Assembly (NCBI GenBank): GCA_044224605.1
Contig: JBGAKC010000026.1
Span: 5,486-69,485, forward strand
Direction of reading: 5' to 3'
Length of the DNA stretch: 64,000 bases
DNA from: UBA7672 sp044224605
Lineage (GTDB): Bacteria; Pseudomonadota; Alphaproteobacteria; Caulobacterales; Hyphomonadaceae
Numbering within the stretch: position 1 is the stretch's first letter; each line of letters opens with the position of its first letter. The notes under the pieces were generated by a model. The model was not told the origin of the DNA and did not search any database. It saw only the letters and a list, made by a program, of their open reading frames with translations. Below, piece by piece: positions 24,199 to 33,162 of this stretch. The position numbers were made by a program, and so were the translations under genes.

Positions 24199-24993
24199 AT
24201 GCGCCAGTATCTCGATCTTCTTCGCGACATCATGGAGAACGGCGTCGACCGCGGCGATCGCACGGGAACCGGCACGCGCGGCGTGTTCGGCCGCCAGATG
24301 CGGTTCGACTTGGCCGACGGCTTCCCCATGCTCACCACCAAGAAACTCCACTTGAAGTCCATCATCGTCGAGCTGCTCTGGTTCCTGCGCGGCGAGACCA
24401 ATGTGAAGTGGCTGCAGCAACGAGGGGTCAGCATCTGGGACGAATGGGCCGATGAGAACGGCGAACTCGGTCCCGTCTACGGCCGGCAATGGCGCAGCTG
24501 GGCTGCTCCCGATGGTCGAACGATCGACCAGATCGAATGGGTGAAGAACGAGATCATCCAGAATCCCAATTCCCGCCGCCTTGTCGTATCGGCGTGGAAC
24601 CCGGCCGATGTCGACCAGATGGCGCTACCGCCGTGCCACTGCCTGTTCCAGTTCTTTGTGGCGAACGGAAAGCTGTCCTGCCAACTCTACCAGCGGTCGG
24701 CCGATGTCTTTCTCGGCGTGCCTTTCAACATCGCGTCCTACGCACTGCTCACCATCCTGATGGCGAGGGCGACGAAGCTGGAGCCGGGTGAGTTCGTCCA
24801 TTCATTCGGCGATGTTCATCTGTACGCGAATCATTTCGAGCAGGCGCGTCTCCAGATGCAGCGAACGCCCAAGCCGCTGCCCAAACTCCAGCTCAATCCC
24901 GCCAAAACCGACCTGTTTGGGTGGGATTACGAAGATTTCACATTGGTTGATTACTTAGCCGATGCGCACATCAAGGCGCCCGTCGCCGTCTGA
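24199..24993 (+). CDS. thyA: Thymidylate synthase ThyA
   Basis: 264 residues, the same length as the E. coli enzyme. Methylates dUMP to dTMP using methylene-tetrahydrofolate, producing dihydrofolate that FolA recycles (folA is 1.4 kb downstream). Motifs: DRTGTGTRGVFG near residue 20, the catalytic Cys in PPCHCLFQF (Cys146), SCQLYQRSADVFLGVPFNIASY and HSFGDVHLYANH. The ATG at 24199 gives the family N-terminus. Confidence 0.97.
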   Translation: MRQYLDLLRDIMENGVDRGDRTGTGTRGVFGRQMRFDLADGFPMLTTKKLHLKSIIVELLWFLRGETNVKWLQQRGVSIWDEWADENGELGPVYGRQWRSWAAPDGRTIDQIEWVKNEIIQNPNSRRLVVSAWNPADVDQMALPPCHCLFQFFVANGKLSCQLYQRSADVFLGVPFNIASYALLTILMARATKLEPGEFVHSFGDVHLYANHFEQARLQMQRTPKPLPKLQLNPAKTDLFGWDYEDFTLVDYLADAHIKAPVAV

Positions 24994-25276
24994 GCGCTCA
25001 CAGGCGATTATCGTGACTGCGGCAAGGTGTGTTCCCGACACACGAATGGATTCAAGGATATCGACGTCCACGAAACGACCGGCCCTTGCGAGAGGCTGCG
25101 CAAGGCGAGAACCTGCGCCTGATGCGAGGCTCCGCTCCGTTAAGCTTCACGAAATGAAGCTGTAGAAATCGCAATCATTCAACATCTTGTGCTTTTTCGC
25201 GCGCCAGATGATGAACGGGCGCCGCCCGGACTTTAATCTCCCGAGGCGGGTGTGATCCGTCGGAGGGATCTGTCCT

Positions 25277-25516
25277 ATGAAAATGACCATTGCCGCGCTC
25301 GTCGCGGTCGCCTCGCTGGGCTTCGCGGCCTGCTCGGAATCGAAACCTGCTGAAACCGCCGCCCCGGCTCCGGAAGCTGCTGCTCCGGCTCCGGAAGCTG
25401 CCCCGGCTGCCGCTCCGGCTGCTGACCCGGCCGCTGCTGCTCCGGCCGCGACGGACCCGGCTGCTGCCCCGGCTGCTCCGGCTGCCGACCCGGCTGCTCC
25501 GGCCGCTCCGCACTAA
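25277..25516 (+). CDS. Ala/Pro-rich small lipoprotein
   Basis: 79 residues. A typical lipoprotein signal ends in LGFAAC (Cys about 19). The whole mature part is a low-complexity chain of Ala, Pro, Glu and Asp built from imperfect PAPEAA and AADPAA units, encoded by a GC-rich repeat. It would be an extended periplasmic or outer-membrane-tethered chain; no fold or function is recognised. A GGAGGG sequence lies upstream, and a strong terminator lies 43 bases downstream. Confidence 0.7.
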   Translation: MKMTIAALVAVASLGFAACSESKPAETAAPAPEAAAPAPEAAPAAAPAADPAAAAPAATDPAAAPAAPAADPAAPAAPH

Positions 25517-25558
25517 TAGGCGCGAGCTGACGTTCTTGAAGCTCGCAAGAGCTGCGGA

Positions 25559-25590
25559 AGGGCGGTCCTCCAGGACCGCCCTTTCTGTTT
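25559..25590 (+). terminator. Rho-independent terminator after the Ala/Pro lipoprotein gene
   Basis: AGGGCGGTCC, loop TCCA, GGACCGCCCT, then TTCTGTTT: a perfect 10-bp stem followed by a T-rich run. It terminates the lipoprotein gene on the plus strand. Confidence 0.9.
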
Positions 25591-25638
25591 GAGCGCGCGG
25601 GGCTGTTTGTTTGTGAGGCTGTTCGCGCTGACGACAGA

Positions 25639-26331
25639 TCAGGCCGCGGCGGGATCCACTTCGCCACGCTTCTCCCGGTAGCGGATCATCGCCGACACAG
25701 CGACGGCGCCGATCATCTTACCGATGATGAAGAACACCCAGTTTGCGGCAGTGAACATTTCGCCCGGCGGATTGCCCTGTGATTGCTGCGCAAGGTCTGC
25801 GCCGAACAGGAAGACGGTCGTATCGATTGGCGCAGCCAGTGCGCTCGACAGGAGGATGCGTGTCGACAGCCGGTATTTGGTGAAGGTGAAGATCAGCCAG
25901 TCAGAGGTTTCCGAGATCGCGAAGGCGATGCCGGAGGCCAGCGCAATCGCCGGGAACGAATAGTAGAACGACCAGCCGATCGCGAGCGCCATCAGAATGA
26001 GCACGCGATGGCCCATCTCACGCTGCACAAAGTCGCGCACGACGAAGACCATGCCGGTCGCGATGGTCAGCGGGTTGAAGATGATCGCATGTTCAGCCCC
26101 GAATAAGCCGCCGAACATCGGCGTCAGGTCGACCTTGGGGATTTCCGGCCTGCCGAAGGTCCAGTTCAGGAAAGGGATCAACGCCACATACATATAGGCC
26201 CAGGCGCGACCCTTAAGAAACCAGATCGCCACGCCTGTGACGACCAGCGCGGCCATGACGATCGGCAAGTGTGAAGGGTCGCGGGCGGCAATCGCCTTCA
26301 CGAACTCGTCCCAGAAGGCTTCCATGCCCAA
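25639..26331 (-). CDS. VUT family (queuosine precursor-type) membrane transporter
   Basis: 230 residues, with about six membrane helices and the VUT family core RDFVQREMGHRVLILMALAIG (about 95-115) and AISETSDWLIFTF. The family includes YhhQ, the transporter of preQ0/preQ1; related members carry other small substrates. The organism also has queF (53 kb), so a role in queuosine precursor salvage is reasonable but inferred. ATG at 26331; divergent from folA. Confidence 0.83.
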   Translation of the reverse strand: MGMEAFWDEFVKAIAARDPSHLPIVMAALVVTGVAIWFLKGRAWAYMYVALIPFLNWTFGRPEIPKVDLTPMFGGLFGAEHAIIFNPLTIATGMVFVVRDFVQREMGHRVLILMALAIGWSFYYSFPAIALASGIAFAISETSDWLIFTFTKYRLSTRILLSSALAAPIDTTVFLFGADLAQQSQGNPPGEMFTAANWVFFIIGKMIGAVAVSAMIRYREKRGEVDPAAA

Positions 26332-26427
26332 CCCACTCTATCCACTTGCACCAGCGGCCGAACGAGGGTTCGACTGCGCCGTCCCGGCGCCCGCATACTG
26401 CATTTCGCCGTCATTACAGAGTCCTGC

Positions 26428-26973
26428 ATGTCATCGTCCACCTTTCCTGTCAGCAATGACCAGATCGGCGTCCGCATTGTCGCCGCGATAGGCAGGCGAG
26501 GGGAGCTGGGGCTCAACAACCGGCTTCTGTTCCGGCTCAAGGCCGACATGGCCAATTTCCGGAAGGTCACGGCGAAGACGCCGCTGGTGATGGGTCGCAA
26601 GACCTGGGAGAGCTTTCCCAAGCGCCCCCTTCCGGGGCGGCCCAATATCATCGCCACCCGCAACCTCGCCTTCGAGGCGCCGGGCGCTCATGTCTTCTCC
26701 AGCCTGCCGCCGGCGTTGGCGGCGGCGCGCGCCATGGCGGCGCAAGCTGGCGTGTCGGAAGTTTCCATTCTCGGCGGCGCTGAGATCTATGCGGCCGCTC
26801 TTGGCGTCGCGACACACATGAGTCTCACCGAAGTCGATGCCGAGCGCGAGGCAAGCGTCTTTTTTCCCGCGTTCGACCGCTCGGAGTGGCGAGAGCTTTC
26901 TGCGACCCACATTCCGGCGGATGAGAACAACGAGGCGGCTTTCGTGATCCGCGATCTCGAGCGGGTCCGCTGA
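26428..26973 (+). CDS. folA: Dihydrofolate reductase FolA
   Basis: 181 residues, slightly longer than the usual 160-170 because of an N-terminal lead of about 14 residues. NADPH-dependent reduction of dihydrofolate, serving ThyA. Motifs: VAAIGRRGELGLNN, the catalytic Asp in LKADMANFRK, MGRKTWESFPKRPLPGRPNI, and ILGGAEIYAAAL. The active-site position usually held by Trp (E. coli Trp22) is Phe in LLFRLKAD, with neighbouring Pro residues also replaced; see findings. Near thyA but transcribed as a separate unit. Confidence 0.9.
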   Translation: MSSSTFPVSNDQIGVRIVAAIGRRGELGLNNRLLFRLKADMANFRKVTAKTPLVMGRKTWESFPKRPLPGRPNIIATRNLAFEAPGAHVFSSLPPALAAARAMAAQAGVSEVSILGGAEIYAAALGVATHMSLTEVDAEREASVFFPAFDRSEWRELSATHIPADENNEAAFVIRDLERVR

Positions 26974-27026
26974 ATTTGGTCGGCGGCGAACGATAGGTTA
27001 GGTTCGCGACGACCATGGAGGATCTG

Positions 27027-28745
27027 ATGCGGCGGCTGGTACTCATTGCAACGCTCGTAACGACAGCCTGCGCCGCGGCGAGTTCCGCAGTCGTGACGCC
27101 GATCCCGCCGCTAATGCCGTCCGAAGGCATCACACGCGAAACGCTTCTGGCGATCACATCGCTCTGCTCGGCGGAGGCGACAGATGGTGCGCGGCCGAAC
27201 CCCGATCTCAAGCTCGCGGGCGGAATGGGAACGGGCGGCTTCAAGGTCGATAGCGACGTGAAGGAAGCACAGGACTGGTTCGACTATGGTCTCGCCCTGA
27301 GCCACGCCTTCTATCACGAGGACGCAAAAGTCGCGATGCAGCGCTCGGCCAAGGCCGATCCCACATGTTCGCTCTGCGCGTGGGGCGAAGCCTGGGTGCT
27401 CGGGCCAACGCTCAACTATGGTATCGACGAAGATGGTCGGAAGGCTGCACTCGAAGCTGCCCTGCGCGCGCAGAAGCTCGTGCGGCCCGGCGACGCAAAG
27501 GCGCAGCGCCTCGCTGATGCGATTGTCGCACGCTATGCCGACAAGTCCGCCGCCGTCGGTGGAAACACGAACGTGCTGGGCGGCCCGAAGGCCGGGGAAG
27601 GGCAGACAGAGCCCGCCTTTGGTCAGGCGATGGCGAAGATCGCGGCCGATTATCCCGGCGAGCCGGAGCTTGCCGTGCTGGCGGCGCACAGCCTGCTAAT
27701 TCCCGTGCGTGGCGACGACAAGCAGGGTCTCAAGCCGGCGCTTGCCCTGCTCGAGCGTGTGCTCAAGGATCATCCGGATGACACTGGAGCGATCCACTAC
27801 TTCATCCACGGCTCTGAGTTCGATGGACGCGCAGAGGATGCGATCGCCTATGCTGAACGCCTCGGTCGCCTGGCGCCTGCTGCGAGTCATCTCGTGCACA
27901 TGCCCGCACACACGCTGTTCCATGCGGGTCGCTACGAAGAAGCTGCGGTCGTGAACGCGCAGGCGATCGAGGCGGATACGAGCTGGATCAGGGCAGGCGG
28001 CAATCCCAACGCGCCAAAGGGCAAGCCGACCGACCTGCCGATGTACTACGCGCACAACCTCGCCTTTGGCCTGGCGGGCTCGCTCATGTCCGGCGATGGC
28101 GAACTCGCGCTGCGCTATGCCGAGCACGCGACGAAGGCCTATCCGGATCAAGGCCCAGCCATGCGCGGAAACCCGACGGCTCGCACCTATGTCGCGCTTG
28201 CGCTCTATGCACCCGACCGGATGCTTGCGCTGCCTGAAAGCGCGCAGACAGATCTCAAGTTCAAGCTGTATCGCGCCTATGGCCGTGGCGAAGCGCTGTT
28301 GCGTCGCGGCGATGCAGCCGGCGCGCGTCGGGAGCTTGATGTCCTGCGCAACCTCAAGCTCGACAGCGCCGAAAAGACGATCGCGACCCTTGTCCTCGAC
28401 GGCCGTCTCGCCATGGCCGAGGGTAATTACCCAAAGGCCGCTCGCGCATTCGAGCAGGCTACGAAAACCCAGATGGCCCGCGAGCAGTACATGGACCCGC
28501 CGGAGTGGTGGTATCCCGTCCGTCGCTCCGTCGCTGCCGCCTGGCTGAAGGACAAGAACTTCACCAAGGCGGAAGCAGAGGCGTCCGCTTCGCTCAAGGT
28601 CTGGAAGAATGACCCGCTCGCACTCTGGGTGCTTGGCAAGGCGCAGATCGGGCTGGGTCGCGCTGGGGAAGGTGAAGCATCCCTCGTCAAAGCCAGGTCT
28701 TTGTGGCTGGGCGACTTCGACAGCATCGCGCCCGAGGCGATCTGA
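27027..28745 (+). CDS. Exported tetratricopeptide-type protein
   Basis: 572 residues from ATG 27027, chosen because GGAGG lies 5 bases upstream; an in-frame ATG at 27015 is the alternative. The hydrophobic N-terminus VLIATLVTTAC could be a lipoprotein signal. The body is helical with TPR-like units: WFDYGLALSHAFYHEDAKVA near 82, ALALLERVLKDHPDDTGAIH near 238, and later HMPAHTLFHAGRYEEAA. A CSLCAW pair and several conserved His (HYFIHGSEF, HLVHMPAH) occur in relatives annotated only as TPR proteins. Its molecular role is unknown. Confidence 0.78.
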   Translation: MRRLVLIATLVTTACAAASSAVVTPIPPLMPSEGITRETLLAITSLCSAEATDGARPNPDLKLAGGMGTGGFKVDSDVKEAQDWFDYGLALSHAFYHEDAKVAMQRSAKADPTCSLCAWGEAWVLGPTLNYGIDEDGRKAALEAALRAQKLVRPGDAKAQRLADAIVARYADKSAAVGGNTNVLGGPKAGEGQTEPAFGQAMAKIAADYPGEPELAVLAAHSLLIPVRGDDKQGLKPALALLERVLKDHPDDTGAIHYFIHGSEFDGRAEDAIAYAERLGRLAPAASHLVHMPAHTLFHAGRYEEAAVVNAQAIEADTSWIRAGGNPNAPKGKPTDLPMYYAHNLAFGLAGSLMSGDGELALRYAEHATKAYPDQGPAMRGNPTARTYVALALYAPDRMLALPESAQTDLKFKLYRAYGRGEALLRRGDAAGARRELDVLRNLKLDSAEKTIATLVLDGRLAMAEGNYPKAARAFEQATKTQMAREQYMDPPEWWYPVRRSVAAAWLKDKNFTKAEAEASASLKVWKNDPLALWVLGKAQIGLGRAGEGEASLVKARSLWLGDFDSIAPEAI

Positions 28746-29220
28746 CGATTCTGCGTTCCAGATTTCGCTTCACCGGAGGTCAGGGCGCCGCTTTCGTGAG
28801 GGCGCCGTAGCGTGACTTCGGCATTTCTGAAAAAATTTTTGACGGTGTCACATTTTAACTCGTTTGCTGCACCGCGTTAGAAACTCGCGCATGCTGAATC
28901 ACGCAGCTCTTTTTTTGAAGCCTGAGTATCCCGACATTCCGTTACGGCTTCCGTAGCGGCCAACACACACTGTTGCGGTAAACCCACCTAGCTTTGGAGA
29001 GCGACCGAAGAGGGCGGTACGCATGCGGCGCTGCACCGTGACGTTCGCGGAAGGCGCCTGAGCCTGAATTTTGGGCGGGTCCCACAGCGTTGACGCTCAC
29101 GAACACTATAAGCAGGGTCACGTTTGCGCGCGCTGGGGGAACAATATGCCAGCGCAGCGCCGGCGTCAGAAATACACAAAGGACGCTGCGGGAGGATCGC
29201 TGCCAGGGAGGACGCGTCGT
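28746..29220. other. Intergenic region upstream of the TonB receptor
   Basis: 475 bases between the TPR protein and the receptor start. It contains two GGCGCC copies near 28781-28806 that could fold together, an A/T tract GAAAAAATTTTTGACGG near 28830-28846 and T-rich stretches. There is no convincing promoter pair and no cobalamin or other known riboswitch motif. A short frame continues upstream of 29221 to 29071, but it lacks a ribosome binding site and conserved character. Confidence 0.5.
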
Positions 29221-32100
29221 ATGGCGCAGCTTAATCGTATTTCACTCGTCAGTCTCATAGCGCTTGGCCTGGCTATGCCAGCCATGGCGCAGAACGCCTC
29301 GGGACCACAGCCTGCGCCGCAAGCGCCGCCGGAGGATGAAAAAGCGGAACGCGGCCGCGATGTGGTCGTGGTTACCGCGCAAAAACGCGAAGAGACCGTG
29401 CAGGACATCGCGGTGGCCGTGACCGCCATCACCGATGAGATGCGCGACCAGATTGGTCTGACGACCGTGCAGGACTACACCAACTTTGCACCGGGCCTGT
29501 CCTATTCGACCGCGAGCGACCGCCTCGGCATGCGCGGCGTGACGCGTACCTCCAACAACTTCGGTATCCGCTCCGGCATCTCGAACTATGTCGACGGCGT
29601 CTACTTCTCCTCCGCCATCCCGGCCAGCCGCGAACCGATCTTCGTCGATCGTGTCGAGGTCGTGCGTGGCCCGCAAGGCACCCTCTACGGCCGCGACTCG
29701 ATCGGCGGCGCGCTCAACGTCATCACCAAGCGCCCGACGGAAGAGTTCGAGGGCCAGGTGAACATGCAGTACGGCAACTACGACACGCTCGGCGTGGCGA
29801 CCACGCTCGCCGGACCGATCACGGACTGGATGCGCTATCGTGTCGGCTACTCACGCCAGGCGCAGAACGAAGGCTTCCTCACCAACTATTCGGGTCTGAC
29901 CACCGAAGGCGGCCGCAAGGACGACACATACATCGAAGGTCAGCTTGAGTTCGACATCGGCGATGATATCGACCTGTGGATTCGCGCAGGCTCGCTGAAC
30001 TGGGACGTTCGCTACGGCGCTCCAGGCGCCCGTACCGGCGCGGACGACCCCTATCCCTACAACCAGCGCTTTTTCAACTCGACCGCTGAACTTGGTCCCA
30101 ACGGCTGGTTCGGTCTTGCCGATCCGGGAAGAGTTCAGGTCGGCACGCAGACCACCAACCCGGCGCTCACCGACCGGTATGCCTTCAACACCGACTTCTC
30201 GAACTTCGCCCGCCTGTCGCCGACTTCAGAGCTCGCGACCGAATTGATCTGGCACGCCGACAATTTCGACATCAAATATCTCGGCGGCTATGTCTGGTAT
30301 CACTACAACCTGCAAGAGGATCAGGACGGCACGTCGGTGAAGAGCTTCACCTGCACGCCGGCCATGGCGGTTTACGGTTGCCTGTCCGGCTACAACTACG
30401 CCACCGAGCGCGTCTCGGACTACAACGAGAACCGCGCTTGGTTCTCGAATGAGGTCAACTTCATCTCGACCTGGGATGGACCTCTGCAGGTCGTCGCCGG
30501 TCTTTACCAGTACCAGGAGAACTACAACCAGATCATCTTCGTGGATCAGCTCCGCGATCCGGGTGGTCCGATCTCCAACGCGCTCTCGCCCACGATTGCA
30601 TCGCTCACCACGATCCAGCCGACCAACACGGGACGCTATATCAACTCCGGCGCACTCCACCCCGGCGCGTCGCTGATGTTCCGCACGAACAACCAGGGCC
30701 TCAACAACGCCTATGGCGCGTTCGCGCAGACCGACTGGCAGCTCAACGATCAGTGGAAACTGACCGCTGGCATTCGCTGGTCGAAAGACCTGTCGAACAC
30801 GCGTGAATACGCACGCGTGATCAACCACTACACGCTCGCCGGCCTTTTCGGACTTCTTCCGTTCGGCATCAGCAGGATGGATGTGACCGGCACGCTCGGC
30901 GGGCCTGACCCGACGACGGTTTCGGCGTCCAACCCCCTTGGCAACGCCGCCAAAGGCGTCGTCAATGCGAATCCGACGGCCACGGACAAGAGCCGGTACG
31001 GCATCTACTACGATGCCTACGGCAACAGCTACCGCGACCTCGCCGCTTCATGGGAAGAGGTCACTGGCGTCCTCGGCGTCGACTGGACGCCGGACGACGA
31101 CACGCTGATCTACGGCAAGTACAATCGCGGCTACAAGCCGGGCGGCCTTGGCTGCGCGGCGACGTTCTGCACGCAGGTTGCAACGCCCTACACCGACAAG
31201 GAGCTGGTCGACGCCTTCGAACTCGGCTTCAAGCGCGAGTGGACGGACTGGAACCTCACCACCAACGCGGTGCTGTTCTATTACGACTACAATGGCTACC
31301 AGGTCTCGAACACGATCGTGCCGGATGACCCGGATGGCTCGGGTCCGCTGCCGCGGCCGCCGGCCTATGCTTCCTATGTCAACCTGCCGCAAACCAAGAC
31401 GACAGGCTTCGAACTCGAGACGATCTGGTATCCGACGGACAATTTCCGGCTCTTGTTCAACTACGGTTACACGAACCCGGAAATCGGCGAGTCGCCTTCG
31501 CTGGTTCATGCGCTTGACCCGTATGCACTCGACCCGGCGGCCCAGCCGCAGGGACCCGAGGCGTGCACGTCCACACCGGCGGCTGCGAACCCCAACGTTC
31601 CCAATCCGAACTGCGTGGGCGTTCAGGGCCAGTCGCTGGATGGCAACATCCTGCCGTTCAGCCCCAAGAATAAGATCGCCCTCAACGGCGTCTACACCTG
31701 GGACTTCGAGGACGGCTCCAAGATTGACGCCTCGCTCAGCTACTTCTGGCAGGACATCGCATTCAGCTCGATCTTCAACCGCAGCTACACCAAGATCCCG
31801 GCTTGGGATCAGACGGATGGCCGCGTGAGCTGGACCAGCGCTGACGGCAACTTCACGCTGATCGGCTTCGTCCGGAACATGTTCGACGAGATCCAGTACG
31901 ACAGCCGCGGTTCGGGTTTGCGCGAAGCTGCTGCAGTGGGCACGCCCGGCAATGGCCGCATCGTGTCGCCGACGGAGTGCTATACGACCCCGGGAACCAC
32001 GGCTGCGTTCGGCCTTCCGTCAGCGAACTCCTGCTATACGGTCGGAGAAAGGCTTCGCCCGCCGCGGACATGGGGTGTGGAACTCCAGGTCCGGTTCTAA
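29221..32100 (+). CDS. TonB-dependent outer membrane receptor
   Basis: 959 residues from ATG 29221 (GGGAGGAC upstream). The signal peptide ends about residue 22 (PAMAQN). A TonB box region VVVVTAQKREETVQD near 45-60 is followed by the plug domain with VEVVRGPQGTLYGRDSIGGA (about 145-165) and a 22-strand barrel ending in aromatic VELQVRF. The sequence is of the large TonB receptor class abundant in Caulobacterales and Sphingomonads. The ligand (siderophore, carbohydrate, other) cannot be read from sequence, and no dedicated periplasmic or inner-membrane uptake genes are adjacent. Confidence 0.93.
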   Translation: MAQLNRISLVSLIALGLAMPAMAQNASGPQPAPQAPPEDEKAERGRDVVVVTAQKREETVQDIAVAVTAITDEMRDQIGLTTVQDYTNFAPGLSYSTASDRLGMRGVTRTSNNFGIRSGISNYVDGVYFSSAIPASREPIFVDRVEVVRGPQGTLYGRDSIGGALNVITKRPTEEFEGQVNMQYGNYDTLGVATTLAGPITDWMRYRVGYSRQAQNEGFLTNYSGLTTEGGRKDDTYIEGQLEFDIGDDIDLWIRAGSLNWDVRYGAPGARTGADDPYPYNQRFFNSTAELGPNGWFGLADPGRVQVGTQTTNPALTDRYAFNTDFSNFARLSPTSELATELIWHADNFDIKYLGGYVWYHYNLQEDQDGTSVKSFTCTPAMAVYGCLSGYNYATERVSDYNENRAWFSNEVNFISTWDGPLQVVAGLYQYQENYNQIIFVDQLRDPGGPISNALSPTIASLTTIQPTNTGRYINSGALHPGASLMFRTNNQGLNNAYGAFAQTDWQLNDQWKLTAGIRWSKDLSNTREYARVINHYTLAGLFGLLPFGISRMDVTGTLGGPDPTTVSASNPLGNAAKGVVNANPTATDKSRYGIYYDAYGNSYRDLAASWEEVTGVLGVDWTPDDDTLIYGKYNRGYKPGGLGCAATFCTQVATPYTDKELVDAFELGFKREWTDWNLTTNAVLFYYDYNGYQVSNTIVPDDPDGSGPLPRPPAYASYVNLPQTKTTGFELETIWYPTDNFRLLFNYGYTNPEIGESPSLVHALDPYALDPAAQPQGPEACTSTPAAANPNVPNPNCVGVQGQSLDGNILPFSPKNKIALNGVYTWDFEDGSKIDASLSYFWQDIAFSSIFNRSYTKIPAWDQTDGRVSWTSADGNFTLIGFVRNMFDEIQYDSRGSGLREAAAVGTPGNGRIVSPTECYTTPGTTAAFGLPSANSCYTVGERLRPPRTWGVELQVRF

Positions 32101-32145
32101 TCCAAGTTTACCCCAATGGCGGTGCTCCCGCTCGTTGGATCCCTG

Positions 32146-32178
32146 GCGCCGGCCCTCACAGGCCGGCGCTTTTTCTTT
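32146..32178 (+). terminator. Rho-independent terminator of the TonB receptor gene
   Basis: GCGCCGGCC, loop CTCACA, GGCCGGCGC, then TTTTTCTTT: a perfect 9-bp GC stem with a T-run 45 bases after the receptor stop codon. Confidence 0.93.
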
Positions 32179-32303
32179 GTGGGCAGGGGCGGGCCGGATC
32201 GAACAACAATAGTGAAGACGGGACATCAATACTGGCCGGGCCCGCCTCGCGCAGGCCGGTGCTCATAGCTTCGCTATGAAGACGTTATGATGATTATGAT
32301 GGG

Positions 32304-33041
32304 TTAGGAGGACGCCTCGGCGGCTTTCATCTTCTCGACTTCGGCCTTGCGGCGCTTCCAGTCGGCCTCCATCGCCTTGCGCCATTTCACGCGCATGACC
32401 GCCGGGCGCTCGGGATAGCGCTCGTCCAGCACCACGGCGTTGACGATACGATCAGAGCGGAAGGAGCGGAAATCCTTCCGCGTCTCGCACCAGGCGCAGA
32501 TGATGCGTGTGGTTTCGTAATAGCCGAGCAGGATCGGCCATATCACGCGCGCAGTCGCGCGACCTTCGACGTCACGATAGTCGAGCTTCATCTTGCGCGC
32601 GCCGTTGATCGCGCCGCGCACTAATCCGAGATCGATCGCATCCTTCGCTCGATCCCAAGCCGGGACGACGCGGTGGGCGGGGTCGTCGATATAGGGACGC
32701 AGGCGCTCCGGGATGCTCGCTTCGATCTTGGCGAGCAGGTCGCGCGCAGCTTTCGACAGTTGCGGGTCGCCGCGGTTGATCACCCATTGCGCGCCGAGCA
32801 CGGCGGCCTCGATCTCGTCCGTCGTCAGCATGAGCGGCGGCATGTCGAGGCCCTTGTCGAGCACATAGCCGATGCCCGCCTCGCCACGGATGGGCACGCG
32901 TTGCGCAAGAAGCGCTGCGATGTCGCGATAGACGGAGCGTTTCGATGTCTCCAATTCGGCGGCCATCGCATCCGCCGTCACGGGCTTCTTCGAGCGCCGC
33001 AGGATCTGAATGATCTCGAAAAGACGGTCTGCTTTCCGCAT
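32304..33041 (-). CDS. WYL-domain transcriptional regulator (YafY family)
   Basis: 245 residues. The N-terminal winged HTH is RLFEIIQILRRSKKPVTADAMAAELETSKRSVYRDIAAL (about 6-44), the HTH_11 type. The WYL region (about 135-215) has LDYRDVEGRATARVIWPILLGYYETTRIICAWCETR, with F/Y replacing part of the WYL triad. WYL regulators sense small ligands or nucleic acid intermediates. Divergent from a glutathione S-transferase-like gene, with a perfect inverted repeat between them, so it very likely controls itself and that gene. The C-terminus is a basic/acidic helix rich in Lys and Glu. Confidence 0.9.
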   Translation of the reverse strand: MRKADRLFEIIQILRRSKKPVTADAMAAELETSKRSVYRDIAALLAQRVPIRGEAGIGYVLDKGLDMPPLMLTTDEIEAAVLGAQWVINRGDPQLSKAARDLLAKIEASIPERLRPYIDDPAHRVVPAWDRAKDAIDLGLVRGAINGARKMKLDYRDVEGRATARVIWPILLGYYETTRIICAWCETRKDFRSFRSDRIVNAVVLDERYPERPAVMRVKWRKAMEADWKRRKAEVEKMKAAEASS

Positions 33042-33071
33042 GTTTTCGTCTCCCCCGGCAGCCCCGAAATC

Positions 33072-33095
33072 CTGCTGACAGGATGCTGTCAGCAG
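33072..33095. promoter_or_regulatory. Perfect inverted repeat, candidate operator for the WYL regulator
   Basis: CTGCTGACA, GGATGC, TGTCAGCAG: 9-bp perfect arms with a 6-base spacer, centred between the divergent WYL regulator (start 33041) and GST gene (start 33163). Position and symmetry fit a dimeric repressor site controlling both directions. Function is inferred. Confidence 0.7.
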
Positions 33096-33162
33096 CCGTC
33101 TGGCATCTATGTGTCATCAGGATGCGAGAGGCAAGGGAGCCTCTCAGACGAAGGAGATCGGG

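Noticed and set aside
28746..29220. Cobalamin riboswitch ahead of the TonB receptor
   Set aside because: The conserved GCCACTG-type box and junction pattern were not found.
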